DNA of 18,205 nucleotides. It comes from Bacteroidales bacterium. GTDB lineage: Bacteria > Bacteroidota > Bacteroidia > Bacteroidales > UBA3663. Made by a program: the position numbers and the translations under genes. Each line of letters starts with the position of its first letter. Within the stretch, counting starts at the first letter, position 1. Below the pieces are notes generated by a model. It was not told where the DNA came from. It did not search any database and was given only the letters and a program-made list of their open reading frames with translations. Positions 15,192 to 18,205 of this stretch are shown piece after piece. The DNA lies in NCBI GenBank assembly GCA_004557315.1, contig SFEH01000076.1:1-18205 (forward strand), in the 5' to 3' direction.

Positions 15192-17808
15192 TTTACTTTT
15201 CTCTGGCTTGCTTTCTTCTGGCCTGCTATTTGGCAGCTTGGCCCTTGTGGGCTGTACCGACAGCAAGCCGGATGCTGAGACCACAAATCCAGAAACAGAG
15301 ATGTCAACCAACATTGCGTGGCAAGACTCACAAGCTCGTTTTACCGTCATCGCCGATGGCGTGATACGTATGGAATATGACAAGGATGGCCAGTTCTGTG
15401 ACAATCCTTCGTTTATCGCCACTCTCCGCCAATACCCAAAGGCCAACTTCACTGTCAAGGAGACAGAACAGATGGTACTCATCTCCACTTCAAAGATGTG
15501 CTTGAGCTACAAAAAGGGTTCTGGCAAATTCACTGCCAACAATCTCGCAATTCAGGCTGAAGCCTCACTCTCAAAGTCCTTTACTTGGCATCCTGGCGAC
15601 ACTCCACAGAACAACCTGGGCGGCACGTACCGCACGCTCGATGGTTACGATGGATCGAAGTATTATTCTTGGGATCATAACAAACCTGGTCAGGGACAAG
15701 AACTTCCTCTCGAAGATGGCATCCTGACACGCGATGGCTGGACTCTATTGGACGATTCTAAAGGATTGCTCTTCGATGGTGATGTCAACGATCTTTCTTC
15801 TGCCGAACTTCCTTGGGTAAAGGAGCGCAAGGATGACACTATCGACTGGTATTTCATGGCTTACGGCCATGACTACAAGCAGGCTTTGCACGACTATACC
15901 CTCTTTGCCGGCCGTATTCCTTTGCCTCCACGCTATGTCTTTGGCTACTGGTGGAGCCGCTACTGGAGCTACTCTGATGCTGAAATGCGTCAGGTAGTGA
16001 AGGACTTCCAGGAATACGCCATTCCGCTCGATGTCCTTGTCGTCGATATGGACTGGCACTGGGTGGAACCTGGCAAGGGAGGATGGACTGGCTACACATG
16101 GAACGACCGTCTCTTCCCTTCTCCTGAGAAATTCCTGCAGTACCTCAAGCAGAACAATCTGCAGATCACACTCAACCTGCATCCTGCCGATGGTATTCCT
16201 GCCTACGAAGATAAGTATGGTCAGTTGGCTGAATACCTGGGAATGGATCCTTTGAGCAAGGAGACTATTCCTTACGATGGCTCAAATCCAAAATTCATGC
16301 GTGGCTGGCTCGACAAGATTCTCCTGCCTCTCCAGAAACAAGGCGTCGATTTCTGGTGGCTCGACTGGCAGCAGCAGCTAAATGACAATCGCATCCCTGC
16401 GCTGAGCAACACATGGTGGCTCAACTACTGTATCTTCGACAATCAGCGCCGCACTCAGCCTGAGCATCGTCCAATGCTCTATCACCGCTGGGGAGGAATG
16501 GGCAATCATCGTTACCAGATTGGATTCTCGGGCGACACCTATTCGACATGGGCTTCGCTGGCTTATCAGCCATACTTCAATGCCACTGCATCCAATGTGG
16601 GCTATGGCTACTGGAGTCACGACATTGGCGGACACATGTTCGTCAATTACAACGACAAGCTCGACCGCGAACTTTATACACGCTGGATGCAGCTCGGCAC
16701 CTATCTTCCTGTGATGCGAAGCCATTCTACCAAGAATGCCAACATGCAGAAAGAACCTTGGAAACTCGGTTCAGAGTTCCAACCTGCTGTCACAGCTTCT
16801 ATACGCCAGAGATACAAGCTTGCTCCATATATCTATACTGCAGCTCGTGAGGCTTATGAGACAGGCATCTCGCTTTGCCGCCCTCTGTATTACGATTATC
16901 CAGAAGCAGAAGAAGCTTATGCCTCAGAATTCCGCAATCAATATATGTTCGGCTCGCAGATGCTCGTTGCTCCTATCACAGAACCTATGGTCGATGGAGT
17001 CAGCACAGTCAAGATCTGGTTACCTGAAGGTCAATGGTTCGAGACGGCAACAGGCACTATGCTGCAAGGCGGTCAGATTTTAGAACGTCGCTTCCTTATC
17101 GACGAATATCCTGTATATGTCAAGGCTGGCAGCATCATCCCAACAACAGGTTCTGATGTTAAGAATCTCGCATCTTGTTCTGATAAGGTTTGTCTCGATA
17201 TCTATCCTGGCAATGTGGAGAGTGAAGGTCTATACTACGAAGACAATGGCAATGACCGCGACTACGATAAGAAGTATGCAGTTACTTCGTTCAAGACGAG
17301 ATACGAAGGAAAGAAACAGATCATCAACCTTGGCGAACGAAAAGGCAGCTACAACGGAATGCCTGCGCGTCGCAGTTATTCAGTCAAGGTCTATGGAGTG
17401 CCTGTTCCTACCGAGGTATTGTTCGATGGCAAATCGGTTGATTGCACATATATCCCAGAGGAACTTGCTGTTCTCATCGAGTTGGGCGAACCAGATACTG
17501 CATGCGAGCACTCTTTGCAAATTACATATCCTGAAGGTATGCCAGAACTCAACAATGGATTCGTAGGTCAATTCCGTCGTATGAAGAATACAATGACCAA
17601 GATGAAGTACCGCGATGCAGGTATTAACTTCTGCGAAGGTTTGGGTGAGATGGGCTCAATAAGCGAAGCGCTCCTTTACTTCCCTGAAGAGTTCGCAAGC
17701 CGAATACAGCAGTTCCAAGACAATTATAACCAATTGCCACATTTGCTCGACAAGCAAAAGTTGAGTCCTGAAAACAAGCAGTTCTTCCTGAATGATGTAC
17801 TGTATTGA
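15178..17808 (+). CDS. Glycoside hydrolase family 31 lipoprotein (alpha-glucosidase/alpha-xylosidase-like)
   Basis: An 876-residue lipoprotein: lipobox LVGC with C26, exported and probably anchored in the outer membrane. An N-terminal beta domain (about 45-240) carries the LGGTYRTLDGYDG segment of GH31 proteins. The catalytic barrel follows from about 250 (PPRYVFGYWWSRYWSY, then VVDMDWHW). The nucleophile is D396 in FWWLDWQQQ and the acid/base is D453 in GFSGDTYSTW, followed by SHDIGGHM. C-terminal beta domains (about 590-785) contain YVKAGSIIP. The final 85 or so residues (790-876) form a charged, probably helical tail not typical of the family. GH31 covers alpha-glucosidases, alpha-xylosidases and others; the substrate cannot be fixed from sequence. 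It stands alone, without a SusC/SusD pair in view. Confidence 0.9.
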   Translation: MKKTNLLFSGLLSSGLLFGSLALVGCTDSKPDAETTNPETEMSTNIAWQDSQARFTVIADGVIRMEYDKDGQFCDNPSFIATLRQYPKANFTVKETEQMVLISTSKMCLSYKKGSGKFTANNLAIQAEASLSKSFTWHPGDTPQNNLGGTYRTLDGYDGSKYYSWDHNKPGQGQELPLEDGILTRDGWTLLDDSKGLLFDGDVNDLSSAELPWVKERKDDTIDWYFMAYGHDYKQALHDYTLFAGRIPLPPRYVFGYWWSRYWSYSDAEMRQVVKDFQEYAIPLDVLVVDMDWHWVEPGKGGWTGYTWNDRLFPSPEKFLQYLKQNNLQITLNLHPADGIPAYEDKYGQLAEYLGMDPLSKETIPYDGSNPKFMRGWLDKILLPLQKQGVDFWWLDWQQQLNDNRIPALSNTWWLNYCIFDNQRRTQPEHRPMLYHRWGGMGNHRYQIGFSGDTYSTWASLAYQPYFNATASNVGYGYWSHDIGGHMFVNYNDKLDRELYTRWMQLGTYLPVMRSHSTKNANMQKEPWKLGSEFQPAVTASIRQRYKLAPYIYTAAREAYETGISLCRPLYYDYPEAEEAYASEFRNQYMFGSQMLVAPITEPMVDGVSTVKIWLPEGQWFETATGTMLQGGQILERRFLIDEYPVYVKAGSIIPTTGSDVKNLASCSDKVCLDIYPGNVESEGLYYEDNGNDRDYDKKYAVTSFKTRYEGKKQIINLGERKGSYNGMPARRSYSVKVYGVPVPTEVLFDGKSVDCTYIPEELAVLIELGEPDTACEHSLQITYPEGMPELNNGFVGQFRRMKNTMTKMKYRDAGINFCEGLGEMGSISEALLYFPEEFASRIQQFQDNYNQLPHLLDKQKLSPENKQFFLNDVLY

Positions 17809-17843
17809 CATCAAGTAGTTCATATATAAAGCATTAATTCCCG

Positions 17844-17880
17844 ACACCCCGAAGGTCTCATCTACCTTCGGGGTGTTTTT
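17844..17880 (+). terminator. Strong intrinsic terminator after the GH31 gene
   Basis: A perfect 13-bp stem (17844-17856 with 17864-17876) with a 7-nt loop is followed by T5. It is the strongest hairpin in the window. Confidence 0.93.
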
Positions 17881-17957
17881 ACGTTATATTACACACTACC
17901 TTTTCATGCCAATAGTATATATTATAACGATATTAACGATATAAACATATATACATA

Positions 17958-17999
17958 CAAAAAAACTGCAACCGATATTACTCGATTACAGCTTTTTTT
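17958..17999. terminator. Terminator downstream of the tRNA-Gln / rRNA transcript
   Basis: An imperfect stem (about 17967-17977 with 17984-17994, two mismatches) around a 6-nt loop is flanked by A7 on the left and T7 on the right. On the minus strand it ends the tRNA-Gln transcript 6-10 bases after the gene. Confidence 0.65.
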
Positions 18000-18000
18000 G

Positions 18001-18071
18001 TTGCCGTACCAGGACTCGAACCCAGACTAAGAGAACCAGAATCTCGCGTGCTACCATTACACCATACGGCA
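18001..18071 (-). tRNA. tRNA-Gln (anticodon CUG)
   Basis: The minus strand folds into a complete cloverleaf. The 7-bp acceptor TGCCGTA/TACGGCA is at 18071-18065 and 18008-18002, with discriminator A at 18001. The D arm is GTGTAATGGTAGCAC. The anticodon loop TTCTGGT carries CTG, and the T loop reads TTCGAGT. The top anticodon-stem pair is a C/U mismatch. The CCA end is not encoded. It reads CAG codons as glutamine. It lies about 48 bases behind the 3' end of 23S rRNA on the same strand, so it is probably processed from the rRNA transcript. Confidence 0.93.
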
Positions 18072-18119
18072 AATTTTGACATTGTATTGAAGTTTTGTTC
18101 ATAATGCAGAACCCTTGTA

Positions 18120-18205
18120 TTAAAAGAAGCGTTCGGGTGATTAGTACTGCTCGGCTGAACATGTCACCATGCGTACACCTGCAGCCTATCCATGTCGTCG
18201 TCTGC
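18120..18205 (-). rRNA. 23S rRNA, 3' end (rest beyond the window)
   Basis: The minus strand ends with the conserved terminal region of 23S rRNA (GGATAGGCTGCAGGTGTACGC..., then GCCGAGCAGTACTAAT). By comparison with the Escherichia coli end, the mature 3' end lies about 20 bases after GTACTAAT, near 18120; this border is approximate. The main body of the gene, and presumably 16S, lie outside the window to the right. Confidence 0.88.

Overview
The window reads as chromosome of a Bacteroidales bacterium, most likely Prevotellaceae-like (genus inferred, not proven). The basis is: promoters of the Bacteroidetes form TTTG-N19-21-TAnnTTTG in front of many genes; A-rich leaders with almost no Shine-Dalgarno sequences; a PorQ-type secretion gene; a Bacteroidetes-type TonB with a long acidic linker; an ExbB / 4-TM protein / ExbD / ExbD cluster; and a DUF5686-like outer-membrane protein after rsgA.

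Layout. (1) 1-668, minus: 5' part of porQ, divergent from tonB (824-1522, plus). (2) 1598-4120, plus: a tight three-gene run of polyprenyl diphosphate synthase, a conserved protein of unknown function, and a TatD-family hydrolase. (3) 4288-6595, plus: the energising motor for TonB-dependent transport (exbB, a 4-TM protein, two exbD), with its own promoter and a strong terminator. (4) 6779-11164, plus: pyrH, frr, rsgA and a DUF5686-like barrel protein that is split into two frames near 10485. (5) 11225-14605, minus: uxuA, dgt and a small secreted protein. A 12-bp tandem repeat fills the dgt-uxuA gap, and a bidirectional terminator separates this block from block 4. (6) 14627-15177: a 550-bp gap with an inverted repeat, a consensus promoter and what looks like a broken lipoprotein leader. 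(7) 15178-17808, plus: a large GH31 lipoprotein glycosidase with a strong terminator. (8) 18001-18205, minus: the 3' end of a 23S rRNA gene followed directly by tRNA-Gln(CUG), with no 5S gene in the usual place.

How the genes work together. TonB plus ExbB/ExbD couple the proton gradient to outer-membrane uptake, which in these bacteria mostly serves glycan and vitamin import. GH31 and UxuA fit a glycan- and uronate-degrading life style. PyrH, Frr and RsgA form a housekeeping block for UTP supply, ribosome recycling and small-subunit maturation. Dgt tunes dNTP pools. Most of the window is ordinary core genome and no clearly new system is present. The most notable signals are the split DUF5686 gene, the rRNA operon without an adjacent 5S gene, the 12-bp repeat array before uxuA, the triplicated N-terminus of TatD, and the uncharacterised 4-TM protein inside the Ton motor cluster.
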